Below, piece after piece: positions 8,902 to 15,982 of a DNA stretch of 38,167 nucleotides. Numbering within the stretch: the stretch's first letter is position 1; each line of letters starts with the position of its first letter. The stretch comes from Anaerolineales bacterium UBA2181 (lineage in GTDB: Bacteria > Chloroflexota > Anaerolineae > Promineifilales > UBA4811), in contig DCVT01000051.1 in NCBI GenBank assembly GCA_002328075.1, positions 1 through 38,167 on the forward strand, written 5' to 3'. The notes under the pieces are model-generated. The model saw nothing but the letters and a program-made list of their open reading frames with translations, searched no databases and was not told the origin of the DNA. The position numbers and the translations under genes are program-made.

Positions 8902-9312
8902 CTATGGGCCGATCGCTCCCAGCAGGACGCCGGCGATCCAGCGCACCAGCGGATACACCAGGAGCGCCAGGATCACCGCCAGGGCGAGGGGGCCGATCTT
9001 GCCTGCCAGGTGCGCCCCGGCCTTCTCGGGCGAGCCAAAGATGGCGCCCCACTGGGCCTCGACGAAATCGGCGGCGATGCCGGTAAACAGATACAGGACT
9101 AGGACCGAGGCGAAAAAGGCCACCCCTTCGGCCACCAGCGCCGGGAGATCGCCCTGCGCCTGCCGGCCAGGCGCGGCAGTGGCGCTCAGGCTTGCCTGCG
9201 CGCGTCCGCCGGCCGCCGTCTCCGGGCCGGTTCCGGCGGCCGCCACGGCGTGACCCCCGAGGCAGAGCGCGAGCGCCAGGGCGAGGGCGAGGGCTGACGC
9301 GTGGTGGTGCAT
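8902..9312 (-). CDS. Small exported protein with two membrane segments, last gene of the Tad cluster
   Basis: 136 aa from the ATG at 9312, which has GGGAGAG 6 nt upstream; an earlier ATG at 9351 overlaps the stop of the preceding gene (ATGA). The N-terminus MHHHASALALALALALCL is a signal peptide ending near AVAAA. After about 45 polar residues come two hydrophobic helices (VAFFASVLVLYLFTGIAA and IGPLALAVILALLVYPLV) separated by a short polar loop. No family is recognised. A signal peptide plus two helices in about 110 mature residues resembles the layout of VirB2/TrbC-type pilins, but there is no sequence proof. As the distal gene of the pilus operon it is probably a membrane accessory of the Tad machine. 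Confidence 0.65.
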   Translation of the reverse strand: MHHHASALALALALALCLGGHAVAAAGTGPETAAGGRAQASLSATAAPGRQAQGDLPALVAEGVAFFASVLVLYLFTGIAADFVEAQWGAIFGSPEKAGAHLAGKIGPLALAVILALLVYPLVRWIAGVLLGAIGP

Positions 9313-9347
9313 GGTTGGCTCTCCCGGAAGACAGCGGCATTGCTTCC

Positions 9348-10586
9348 TCATGGGCGCGGGTCGTCGATCACGCTCTGCGCCTCGATGACCGGCAGCCGGT
9401 CGGAGAGGCTGGTGAAGGTATAGTACTCGGTCGACCGGCCGAGCTTGCGCAGGTCAATGGGTTCCCACACCTCGTGGTGGACCCAGTCGTAGTAGGTGCA
9501 GACCTGCACCCGCTGCCAGTCGGGATGGCCCGACATCCAGGGCTGGTGGTTGATCCCGCTGTAGCAGCCGGGGTAGGGGCACAGCCATTCCCACTGGTGG
9601 GGAGTGCGGTCGTCGTTGCAGTTGTGCCAGACGCACTCGTGCTCCCAGCGGGTGCACTCCCACGCGTACCACTCGGTGACCCCGTCCAGGAGCCAGCAGG
9701 TTGAGGTCGAGATGCAATAGGCTTCCAGGCCGTCACGGAGGCAGGGCTGGCCGTAGCTGCTTTTGCTGTAGGTGTGGGTGATCTCCCAGCCGGCCGCCGT
9801 CCCGCCGTCGCCGAGCTGCCAGTAGGGCAGGAGGCCGGGGGCCTGGCGCCAGCGCAAGCCAAAGCGAAAGTCCTTGATCGTCTGGAACGGCGTGGCGTCT
9901 TCGTGGTCCGGCGCCGGTACGGACGCGGGCCAGCGCAGGGCGTAGGCCGACCAGCCGATCGCCCCTGACGCAGGCTGGACGAGCTCCAGGGTGTTGGGCA
10001 CGTTGACCATCCCCTTGGGTGTGGGCCGGCGGTTGACGGTCGAGCCGGGAATGTAGGCGGTGGCCGAGAGGTCATATTCCCCGCCGCAGTTGAACACCCC
10101 CCAGCCAAGGCCGGCGGTGAGCGGGTCGCACGGCCCCACGTCGCCGGGCGGGGCCGGTGTGGGCGCCGCGCAGAACAGGCTGCCACAGCTACCCAGTGGC
10201 ACCACGGCCAGGATATTGCCCTCGCAGTCGGCCCGGATCTCGACCGGCTTTAGGCCGGACGAGCAGCCGGCGCTGGTGCACATCCGGACGATGACCGGAG
10301 GGACGCAGGGTGGAGCGGGGGTTGGGGTGGGTGTCGGAGCAGGGGTGGGCGCCGGGCCTCCGGGGGTGGCCGTGGGCAGCGGCGGAGGGGTGGGCACGGC
10401 GCAGCAGCAGTTGGCCACCGCGGGGTAGACCGAGCACTGGCAGCAGGTCGTAGTCTGACCCGGCGGGCAGCCGCAACAGGCGCACCCGCCCTGACCACAC
10501 GCGTCCCTCGGGGTCGCCGAGGTGACGAGCCACAAGGCTAGCACGACGACGCCCGCGCCTGCGAGCCGGACGAGTCGCGCTTTCAT
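9348..10586 (-). CDS. Secreted cysteine-rich protein with Pro/Thr linker, Tad-associated
   Basis: 412 aa. Residues 1-25 form a signal peptide (VRLAGAGVVVLALWLVTSA). Next comes a striking Cys cluster (CGQGGCACCGCPPG, CCQCS, NCCCAV), then a low-complexity Pro/Thr linker (about 67-93) rich in PTP repeats, then about 320 residues with scattered Cys and many Trp/Tyr, including a WYAWECTRWEHECVWHNC stretch near 305-322. No catalytic motif or family is recognised. The architecture (export signal, cysteine patch, PT linker, aromatic- and Cys-rich domain) suggests an extracellular, disulphide-stabilised surface protein, perhaps a pilus-tip or adhesive component. The ATG overlaps the previous gene's stop (ATGA) and the stop overlaps the next possible start, so it belongs to the Tad operon. 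Confidence 0.75.
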   Translation of the reverse strand: MKARLVRLAGAGVVVLALWLVTSATPRDACGQGGCACCGCPPGQTTTCCQCSVYPAVANCCCAVPTPPPLPTATPGGPAPTPAPTPTPTPAPPCVPPVIVRMCTSAGCSSGLKPVEIRADCEGNILAVVPLGSCGSLFCAAPTPAPPGDVGPCDPLTAGLGWGVFNCGGEYDLSATAYIPGSTVNRRPTPKGMVNVPNTLELVQPASGAIGWSAYALRWPASVPAPDHEDATPFQTIKDFRFGLRWRQAPGLLPYWQLGDGGTAAGWEITHTYSKSSYGQPCLRDGLEAYCISTSTCWLLDGVTEWYAWECTRWEHECVWHNCNDDRTPHQWEWLCPYPGCYSGINHQPWMSGHPDWQRVQVCTYYDWVHHEVWEPIDLRKLGRSTEYYTFTSLSDRLPVIEAQSVIDDPRP

Positions 10587-11449
10587 GGCATGCCCTCCAG
10601 GTCGAGGATGGCCTCGTCCCCCAGGAGCTCCCGGATCACCTCGCGATAGAGCTCGGGGTCGCCGGCCGGCTCCAGCGGCTGTTCGGCCATCGCGTCAATC
10701 TTCCAGCGGCCGCCGCGCGGGTCGTAGGTCAGGGTGAACACCATGAGGTGAGCCGGGTGGCGTTCCTCCCGCACCACGGCGCCGCTCTCGCGCTCGAGGA
10801 TCTGAAAGACAGACCCACCGGGAAGGCGGTCCACCACCGTTGCCTGCAGGCCCGCGGGAGACCGGCCGTTACCGGCGTCTCCCGCTTGCCCCTGCACCGC
10901 GCCAAAACTGGAGAGGTAGGTCAGCTGGTCCTGGGGACTGGCTACTACCCGAAAGCTCTGTCCAATCGATTGCAGGCTGGTCACAGTGCTGCTCATGAGT
11001 CCGGCCAGGCTGGCCAGGGGGTCATCGGAGAAGTACTGGTAGGCGCCGGCCGGGTCGCGCTCGGGCGTCTCGTAATACCAGGTAATTGCTTCCTGCCAGT
11101 CGGCAAGCACCAGGCCGGCCGCGCAGGGCGGCTCCACGTGGCCGATTGACTGGCCTCCGGGCCCGGGAGCCAACCGGACGGACCAGTCGGCCGGGTCGGG
11201 TGGGCAGGTAGCAGATGCGGCGGCACCTGCCGGCAGGGCTGGGGTGACCGGCCCGGCTGCGGGTGCCGTGTCGGGCTCCGGAGTGGCCATGGCGGCCGGG
11301 CTTTCGCCGGTGACCACCTCGTGGCCGGCGGTCAGGAGGAGCGCCGCGCCCAGGAAAACCAGGACCGCCAGCGCCAGGAGCGCAGCGCGGGTGAGCCGGA
11401 TTCTCGTCCGGCGGACGTCGCTGTGGAGGAAATCTTCTTTAAGTGACAT
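10583..11449 (-). CDS. Single-pass membrane-anchored protein of the Tad operon, unknown function
   Basis: 288 aa beginning MSLKEDFLHSDVRRTRIRL; GGAGAG lies just before the ATG. One N-terminal transmembrane helix (LTRAALLALAVLVFLGAALLL, about 19-39) follows a basic cytoplasmic tail, then an Ala/Pro-rich linker (about 50-80) and a soluble extracytoplasmic domain of about 200 residues with ITWYYETPERDPAGAYQYFSD-type text and a C-terminal LTYDPRGGRWKIDAM strand pair. This resembles the NTF2-like layout of small secreted domains, but I cannot assign it. Position directly after the tadG-like gene and ATGA overlap with the following gene point to a role in pilus assembly or anchoring. Confidence 0.7.
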   Translation of the reverse strand: MSLKEDFLHSDVRRTRIRLTRAALLALAVLVFLGAALLLTAGHEVVTGESPAAMATPEPDTAPAAGPVTPALPAGAAASATCPPDPADWSVRLAPGPGGQSIGHVEPPCAAGLVLADWQEAITWYYETPERDPAGAYQYFSDDPLASLAGLMSSTVTSLQSIGQSFRVVASPQDQLTYLSSFGAVQGQAGDAGNGRSPAGLQATVVDRLPGGSVFQILERESGAVVREERHPAHLMVFTLTYDPRGGRWKIDAMAEQPLEPAGDPELYREVIRELLGDEAILDLEGMP

Positions 11450-11459
11450 GGGCTCTCCT

Positions 11460-12014
11460 TCAGGGTAGCTCGCTACGGATGCCGTAGGTGTTGTGGGCCT
11501 TCCCTATCACCGTGATGATCCGGGCCGGGAACCCCAGCGCCTGCATGAACAGGGTGGGGAGCTCGGTCTGGCCGACCACCCGCACGGTGCGGGGAGCGAT
11601 AACCTCGACGCTCGTGATGCGCACGGCGCCTCCCTGGCCGTTGGCCCAGCCGACCCACCAGCCGGTGGCGGCGGCCCGGCTGGATGAGAGCCGAACCTGG
11701 TTGGTCTGGACGAAATGTGCCGTGTCGATCTCCTGCGCCGCGGCCTGGGCCGCGAGATCCACGGCGTTCTGGGCCCGGCGGTAGCGGGCGTAGGCCAGGC
11801 CGCCGTCGGCCACCAGCCCCAGGAGCGCCAGGAGCAGGGGGGTGATGAGCGCCAATTGGAACAGAACCTGGCCCCGGCACTCCCGCGAGAGCCGGGGTGC
11901 TGCCGGGCGGGAGCGGGGAGCCGGGGCGACCGCCGGGAGCTCTGATGTCCGGCGGTGCCCGTCCGGGTGTGTGCCGGTCGCGGCGCAACCTGCCGGCCCA
12001 TTTGACATGGACAT
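11460..12014 (-). CDS. TadE/TadG-like pseudopilin
   Basis: 184 aa from ATG 12014 (a second ATG follows at 12008; neither has a strong ribosome site). After about 50 Pro/Arg-rich residues comes RGQVLFQLALITPLLLALLG, the TadE/TadG signature in which a Gly precedes a hydrophobic helix, then DGGLAYARYRRAQNAVDLAAQAAAQEID, usual for TadG-type proteins where vWA or pilin-like domains start. The mature domain is short, with no von Willebrand domain, so it is closer to a TadE-like minor pilin than to full-length TadG. It lacks Glu at +5 (QVLFQ) seen in the two neighbouring TadE-like proteins. It would be processed and inserted at the inner membrane and built into the Tad pilus or its base. Confidence 0.78.
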   Translation of the reverse strand: MSMSNGPAGCAATGTHPDGHRRTSELPAVAPAPRSRPAAPRLSRECRGQVLFQLALITPLLLALLGLVADGGLAYARYRRAQNAVDLAAQAAAQEIDTAHFVQTNQVRLSSSRAAATGWWVGWANGQGGAVRITSVEVIAPRTVRVVGQTELPTLFMQALGFPARIITVIGKAHNTYGIRSELP

Positions 12015-12076
12015 GTCATGAGGGCAGTCCGGAGCGGGGAGGGTGGGTCGAGAGGAATGTGGCTTGTACACTGCGT

Positions 12077-12529
12077 TCACCAACTTGCCTTGAAAGTCTC
12101 GATGCGTCCCAGGGCGGTGGACGACACGGTTCGCACCGTCTCGCCGGCAACAAGCGTCGCCAGCGGAAACTGCCCCAGCGGCACGGCGTAGCTCACGGTG
12201 CAGAGCACCTCTTTTCCACGGTTCCAGCTGCCCTGAGCGGTCACCGTGATGGCGGCCCGGCCGGGGTCCAGGAGCCCAAAGCCATCCAGCGTCTCCTGGG
12301 CAGCCACGGTCCCCTGGTAGGCGCCGAGCGCCGGCTTTAAGCTGCGGCCGGCCGCGGTGGCGCAGTCGTAGCTGGCGGTGTCGACGGCGATGCGGACGTA
12401 GGTGAGCGGTCCGAGCGCCATCACGCCACCAATCATGGTCATCATGAGCGTGAGCGCCAGCGCCAGCTCCATAAGCGCCTGCCCGTCCTGTCTTTGTGGC
12501 TGGTTGAGTCCTCGCAAGTGAGCTCGCAT
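12077..12529 (-). CDS. tadE: TadE-like minor pilin
   Basis: 150 aa from ATG 12529, with AGAGGA 6 nt upstream; an ATG at 12544 overlaps the upstream stop and could be used instead. The prepilin-type motif DGQALMELALALTLMMTMIGG carries Gly at the cleavage site and Glu at +5, followed by one hydrophobic helix; the remaining 100 residues form an extracytoplasmic domain (VDTASYDCATAAGRSLKP to LVAGETVRTVSSTALG). This fits the TadE family of Tad pseudopilins processed by TadV-type peptidases. No prepilin peptidase gene lies in the window. It is closely coupled to the other TadE-like gene upstream. Confidence 0.83.
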   Translation of the reverse strand: MRAHLRGLNQPQRQDGQALMELALALTLMMTMIGGVMALGPLTYVRIAVDTASYDCATAAGRSLKPALGAYQGTVAAQETLDGFGLLDPGRAAITVTAQGSWNRGKEVLCTVSYAVPLGQFPLATLVAGETVRTVSSTALGRIETFKASW

Positions 12530-12540
12530 GGCAGTTCCTC

Positions 12541-13263
12541 TCAATCCCAGCCGCTTCCCGGCCCGCCGTAGAAGGCCCAGTCGCGCTGGAAGCTGAAGGC
12601 GCGGACGCGGAACGCCAGCGGGCCCAGGAAGGGGATGCCGACAAGGCTCTCTCGGTCGATGCTCCCTCGTACGCTACGCTGTTGGGGATAGGCGGTGATG
12701 GAATAGTGGCCGTCGTAGGCGGCCGATCCGATGGCGCCCAGGGGGGTGTACAGCCGGTTCTCGACCACGGCCATCCCGTCCTCCGGTGCTCCGCCGTAGG
12801 CGGCGGTAGCGCGCACTCCGTCGTGGATGGCGACGGCGGCCACCGCCTGGTTCCACCAGAACCAGGCAAAGGCGCCCACGAAGAGGAGCAGAAGGGCAAA
12901 GGCTGGCAGGGCCAGGGCGTACTCGTAGAGCGCCTGCCCCTGCTGGCCGCGAAGCGTCCCCCCCGCAAAGCGGGACCATGGCCGCGAGGCGGGACTGCCA
13001 AGCGTCCCGCGCCCAGCGGGACCATGGCCACGCAAAGCCGTGGGACCACGCATTGTTCCATCTATGGGTCTGGACCGGGGTTGCCGATCGTGGCCAAACC
13101 CGCGAAAGGTTGGGCTGGAGCCGATCATGGGCGGGTGGGCCTCCAATCCGGCTCGAGAGATCGGCCCAGCCGAGCGCGTCTCCGCCGAGTGACGGGATAG
13201 CGCTTGCCCGGTCGGTCTCCCGCCGGCAACCCTGACCCTGAGAGTCGATATGAGCTCGTGCAT
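12541..13263 (-). CDS. tadE: TadE-like minor pilin with unusually long leader
   Basis: 240 aa from ATG 13263 (AAGGAG 7 nt upstream). The TadE motif QGQALYEYALALPAFALLLL starts only at about residue 109; Glu at +5 and Tyr at +6 match type IVb prepilins. The mature part has a helix rich in Trp/Phe (FVGAFAWFWWNQAVAAVAIHDG) and a domain of about 100 residues. A leader of over 100 residues is abnormal for TadE (usually 10-30). Much of it (about residues 77-104) is encoded by palindromic repeat DNA at 12953-13034, so the leader was probably lengthened by repeat insertion, or translation begins at an internal ATG such as MRGPTALRGHG. Stop overlaps the next start (ATGA). Confidence 0.75.
   Translation of the reverse strand: MHELISTLRVRVAGGRPTGQALSRHSAETRSAGPISRAGLEAHPPMIGSSPTFRGFGHDRQPRSRPIDGTMRGPTALRGHGPAGRGTLGSPASRPWSRFAGGTLRGQQGQALYEYALALPAFALLLLFVGAFAWFWWNQAVAAVAIHDGVRATAAYGGAPEDGMAVVENRLYTPLGAIGSAAYDGHYSITAYPQQRSVRGSIDRESLVGIPFLGPLAFRVRAFSFQRDWAFYGGPGSGWD
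12953..13029. repeat. Two tandem palindromic repeat units inside the tadE-like gene
   Basis: Units at 12953-12983 and 13001-13029 share AGCGTCCC, a short GC spacer, then AGCGGGACCATGGCC. Each can fold because GTCCCGC pairs with GCGGGAC. A weaker third copy (GTGGGACCACG) follows at about 13040. The same word set recurs at 13792-13814. They lie in frame inside the tadE leader. Confidence 0.7.
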
Positions 13264-13391
13264 CAGGTTCTCCTTCCCGTGCGCCTGTGGCGCACGGCTC
13301 AACCGGCCGTAGGGTGGGCGGTCTCCCCGGAGGCGCCGGGACGGCCGCTCCAGGCGGGCCGCCCACCCGGCCGGTCAGATGCCGCCCGCCG

Positions 13392-13538
13392 TTACCAACT
13401 CAGTGCGGCGGTGCCGGCGGCGAAAGCCTGCCCGATCCGGTCGCGAAAGGCAAAGACGATCGCTGCGATCCCCAGCCCGACGGCGATCAGAATGGCATAC
13501 TCAAAAAGATCCGCTCCGCGTGTATCCTTGAACAACAT
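13392..13538 (-). CDS. flp: Flp type IVb pilin (major Tad pilin)
   Basis: 48-residue prepilin, too short for most gene callers. It starts MLFKDTRG, then the Flp cleavage site G|ADLFEYAILIAVGLGIAAI with Glu at +5 and Tyr at +6, the signature of Flp/Fap pilins, followed by a hydrophobic helix and a short tail FRDRIGQAFAAGTAALSW. AGGAGG lies 6 nt before the ATG, one of the strongest ribosome sites in the window, as expected for a highly made structural subunit. It has its own spaces: about 415 bp from tadC and about 130 bp from the tadE-like gene, so a separate promoter is likely. The mature peptide of about 40 residues would polymerise into the pilus fibre. Confidence 0.88.
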   Translation of the reverse strand: MLFKDTRGADLFEYAILIAVGLGIAAIVFAFRDRIGQAFAAGTAALSW

Positions 13539-13955
13539 GGCAAACCTCCTTCAAATCTCAGCTGATGGACAATCGATAAACCTGCCCTGGCGCGGGCGGC
13601 CGTGCATGTTCAGTCGCCTGGGCGCCAGGGCAGCAGCTCGCCAACTGGGTCACCTCTGCAAAATTGGTCCGATAAAGACTCCTTTCTCCATGCACCCCGG
13701 GCCCGGCCACCCGTTCCGGCTTCCCTCTTCCAGGGTCTCCGCCGCCGGGAGCTCTCCCCGCCATGGGCAGCACGAGTACCCACGGAAGCTGAGCGTTCCC
13801 GGCGCAGCGGGACCACGCGGCAAGGTCCCCACCACCTGCCGAAGGTCGGTCGGATAGCGGGGAGGTGACCGGCGTGAGGAGAGGGACCACCGGACCGCGG
13901 CGCTCGTGCTGCACCGCGAGCCAGATAGTGCCGGCCGTCGGGTGGATGCTACGGG
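13539..13955. other. Intergenic region between tadC and flp
   Basis: About 415 bp likely holding the flp promoter and leader. It contains a third copy of the AGCG-TCCC/GCGGGACC palindromic repeat (13792-13814). A 133-codon frame on the minus strand (13959 to 13558) starts with ATG overlapping the tadC stop (ATGA), the coupling pattern of this operon, but its Pro/Gly/Arg-rich text matches nothing, lacks membrane segments and is part-encoded by repeat DNA, so I do not call it a gene. Confidence 0.5.
13792..13814. repeat. Palindromic repeat unit, same family as in tadE
   Basis: AGCGTTCCC, GGCGC, AGCGGGACC: a diverged copy of the units at 12953-13029. The stem pairs TCCC with GGGA. Located between tadC and flp. 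Confidence 0.55.
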
Positions 13956-14933
13956 TCATAGAATGCTCCAGGCCATCGTCATGACCGGCGCCACGACGAT
14001 GATTGCCAGGGCCGGGAGGGCAAACGCCCCGGTGACGCCGGTCACCATCAGCGTGGCGCTCAGCCCCCGGCTCAACATCTCATTCTCGATCTGCGAACGC
14101 ATCAGCTCCGCCTGCAGGCGCAGGGGCTGCGCGATAGAGCGCCCCTCCTCGATCGAGAGCAGGAGGCGGCTAGAGAACCGGGTCAATTCGTCCAGGTCGG
14201 GCGACCGGTCCAGCATGGCCTCGAGCGCCTCGCGCGGCTGGCGCCCCAGGTCCATATCGGCCATCACCCGGCGCAGCTCGGCTGCCAGCAGCCCGCCCGG
14301 CGAGCGGGTGAGCTGCGCGAGCGCCTCCATCAACCCGGTGCCGCCCTCCAGCATGAGGGCGATCCGGTCGAGGCTAAAGGCCATCTCGGTGGTCATGAGC
14401 TCCCTTCGCTTCTTCGTCTGGCTTTTCACCGCCTGGTCGGGCAGGAACAGCCCGAGTAGCCCGAGGGCAAAGGGGAGCGGAAAGAGGCCGGACGCATACG
14501 CCACGACCATGACCGCCAGCCCCAGAAAGAAGAGAAGGATCGCCCCCAGGAGTTTCTGGGCGTAAAAGTCGCCCACCGAAGGGTAGCGGTAGCCCGACTT
14601 GCGCAGGTTCACCGCCACCCGGTCGGCCCGTTGCCGGGCCTCCTCCGGGGAGGCGGCGCCCAGGGTTGCCAGGGCCTGGGCGCCGTCGCGCAGCGGGCGC
14701 CCCAGCAGCCGCTCCAGGAGCGGCCGTCCGGCCACGACCGCCAATGGGCGCTGTGCGTCTGGCAGGGTCCGGCGCGACGGGTCGATCTCGTCCACCTGGC
14801 TGAGGCTCTGCCGGCCGCGGCCCGGGCGCCAGGCCAACCGGCGATCCGGGCCGGCGGCGAGCGGCGTGAAGGCCGAGGCGGCGACAAGCACCCCCAGCAT
14901 CCCGAAAAAGGCAATGAGCAAATTGGTCGGCAT
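13956..14933 (-). CDS. tadC: Tad inner-membrane platform protein TadC
   Basis: 325 aa; GGAGGA sits 4 nt before ATG 14933. N-terminal membrane helix LLIAFFGMLGVLVAASAF, a basic cytoplasmic stretch (DRRLAWRPGRGRQ), then two helices (about 193-230: LLGAILLFFLGLAVMVVAYA, FALGLLGLFLP) and the T2SSF/GspF-like domain: MTTEMAFSLDRIALMLEGGTGLMEAL, GLLAAELRRVMADMDLG, with a final double helix LSATLMVTGVTGAFALPALAIIVV. With TadB it forms the platform through which TadA drives pilin extrusion. The gene follows tadB after 41 bp. Order tadA-tadB-tadC is standard. Confidence 0.88.
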   Translation of the reverse strand: MPTNLLIAFFGMLGVLVAASAFTPLAAGPDRRLAWRPGRGRQSLSQVDEIDPSRRTLPDAQRPLAVVAGRPLLERLLGRPLRDGAQALATLGAASPEEARQRADRVAVNLRKSGYRYPSVGDFYAQKLLGAILLFFLGLAVMVVAYASGLFPLPFALGLLGLFLPDQAVKSQTKKRRELMTTEMAFSLDRIALMLEGGTGLMEALAQLTRSPGGLLAAELRRVMADMDLGRQPREALEAMLDRSPDLDELTRFSSRLLLSIEEGRSIAQPLRLQAELMRSQIENEMLSRGLSATLMVTGVTGAFALPALAIIVVAPVMTMAWSIL

Positions 14934-14974
14934 TGGGTCCTCCGCTGAATCGAACCTGTGTGCAGCTCTCCTGG

Positions 14975-15982
14975 CTACGGGCCTCCGACGACGCCTTCTG
15001 GCTCCCGTACGTCCGCGAGCCCCGGCCGGGTACGGCTGCCGGACGGCGTTGGGTCCCCGGTGATGCCAAAGCTCTCGGCGACGGCGGTGGAGCGCGTGAC
15101 CAGCCGCATCCCGACGAAATAGCCGGCGATGGCGAGTCCCCAGGCCGCCAGCAGGCTTAACTGGCCGGCTCCATCTGACCAGAAGGCGATGTACTCGGGC
15201 GCGATGCCGCGCAGCATGATGGTGGCCACAAAGGGCATGGCGGTCAGGATGCGGAGCTGCCAGATCGGCTGGCTCTGTTCCGACTTGATCCGGCGGCGGA
15301 TGCGCACCCGCTCGCGGACCGTCGCCAGGAGCCCGTCCAGCACGTGGCTGATCCGCCCCTGGTTGCGGTGGTTGACCACCAGGGTCTCGACGATCACGTC
15401 GAGGATCGGGTCGCGGCGGCGGTCGGCCAGCTCCCGCAGCGCCTCCTCGGCCGGCACGCCAGCCTGAAGCGCTGCGCTCAGCCGCTGAAAATCACCCGCC
15501 ACCATCTCGGGCCCGTACCGGGCGACGTGGTCCACCGCGGCCGGGAGGGCGTTGCCGGTTTGAAACCCCTCCTTGAGCAGGGCGACCGCCTCCCCCAGCG
15601 CGCTCTGATACTGCTGCCGGCGCCGGTCCCGCCTTTCACCGAGATACGACCAGTATCCGGCCGTTCCGGCAATCAGGCCGAGGAGAAAACCGGCCGGGAG
15701 CGAGGTGAGGAGGTAAAAGAGCAGGCCGGCTGCCACACCGACGAGCAGGGCGACCCGCAGGAACTCGCCCGCGGTGATGGCCAGCCCCGCCTGGTCGATC
15801 CGCTGCTGCAGGCGTTCCAGCGGTGCCGGGCGCTCGCGGATGCGGCCGGCGTCCAGGTCGGCCTGGCGCAGCTCGGCCCCCTGGCGGATGGCCAGGCCCA
15901 AAAAGAGCGCCAGCACCCCGACCGCCCCCAGGACAGCGATGAGGACGTTAGGTGCGAACATCGGTGATCCGGTAGCGGTCAT
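14975..15982 (-). CDS. tadB: Tad inner-membrane platform protein TadB
   Basis: 335 aa from ATG 15982, with AGGAGG 5 nt upstream and ATGA overlap with the tadA stop; a longer frame to 16060 exists but would run deep into tadA. Helix LIAVLGAVGVLALFLGLAI, a linker with RPAPLERLQQRIDQAGL, two helices (LLVGVAAGLLFYLLT, FLLGLIAGTAGYWSY), then the T2SSF domain (QYQSALGEAVALLKEGFQTG, LEALREL-type EEALRELADRRRDPILDVIVETL, HRNQGRISHVLDGLLATVRE) and C-terminal helices. It is the partner of TadC in the export platform. Confidence 0.88.
   Translation of the reverse strand: MTATGSPMFAPNVLIAVLGAVGVLALFLGLAIRQGAELRQADLDAGRIRERPAPLERLQQRIDQAGLAITAGEFLRVALLVGVAAGLLFYLLTSLPAGFLLGLIAGTAGYWSYLGERRDRRRQQYQSALGEAVALLKEGFQTGNALPAAVDHVARYGPEMVAGDFQRLSAALQAGVPAEEALRELADRRRDPILDVIVETLVVNHRNQGRISHVLDGLLATVRERVRIRRRIKSEQSQPIWQLRILTAMPFVATIMLRGIAPEYIAFWSDGAGQLSLLAAWGLAIAGYFVGMRLVTRSTAVAESFGITGDPTPSGSRTRPGLADVREPEGVVGGP

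Noticed and set aside
12953..13051. Possible CRISPR array
   Set aside because: The repeats are few, unequal, palindromic and lie inside a gene; there are no unique spacers of constant length and no cas genes in the window.
12015..13061. 5' extension of the minus-strand frame of the tadG-like gene (533 codons in total)
   Set aside because: This part overlaps two well-supported TadE-like genes in another frame and has Arg/Pro/Ser-rich shadow composition; only the part below 12014 is a real gene.
13558..13959. 133-codon minus-strand ORF starting in an ATGA overlap with tadC
   Set aside because: The coupling signal is tempting, but the composition is unlike a protein of this operon, no domain or membrane helix is visible and part is palindromic repeat DNA.
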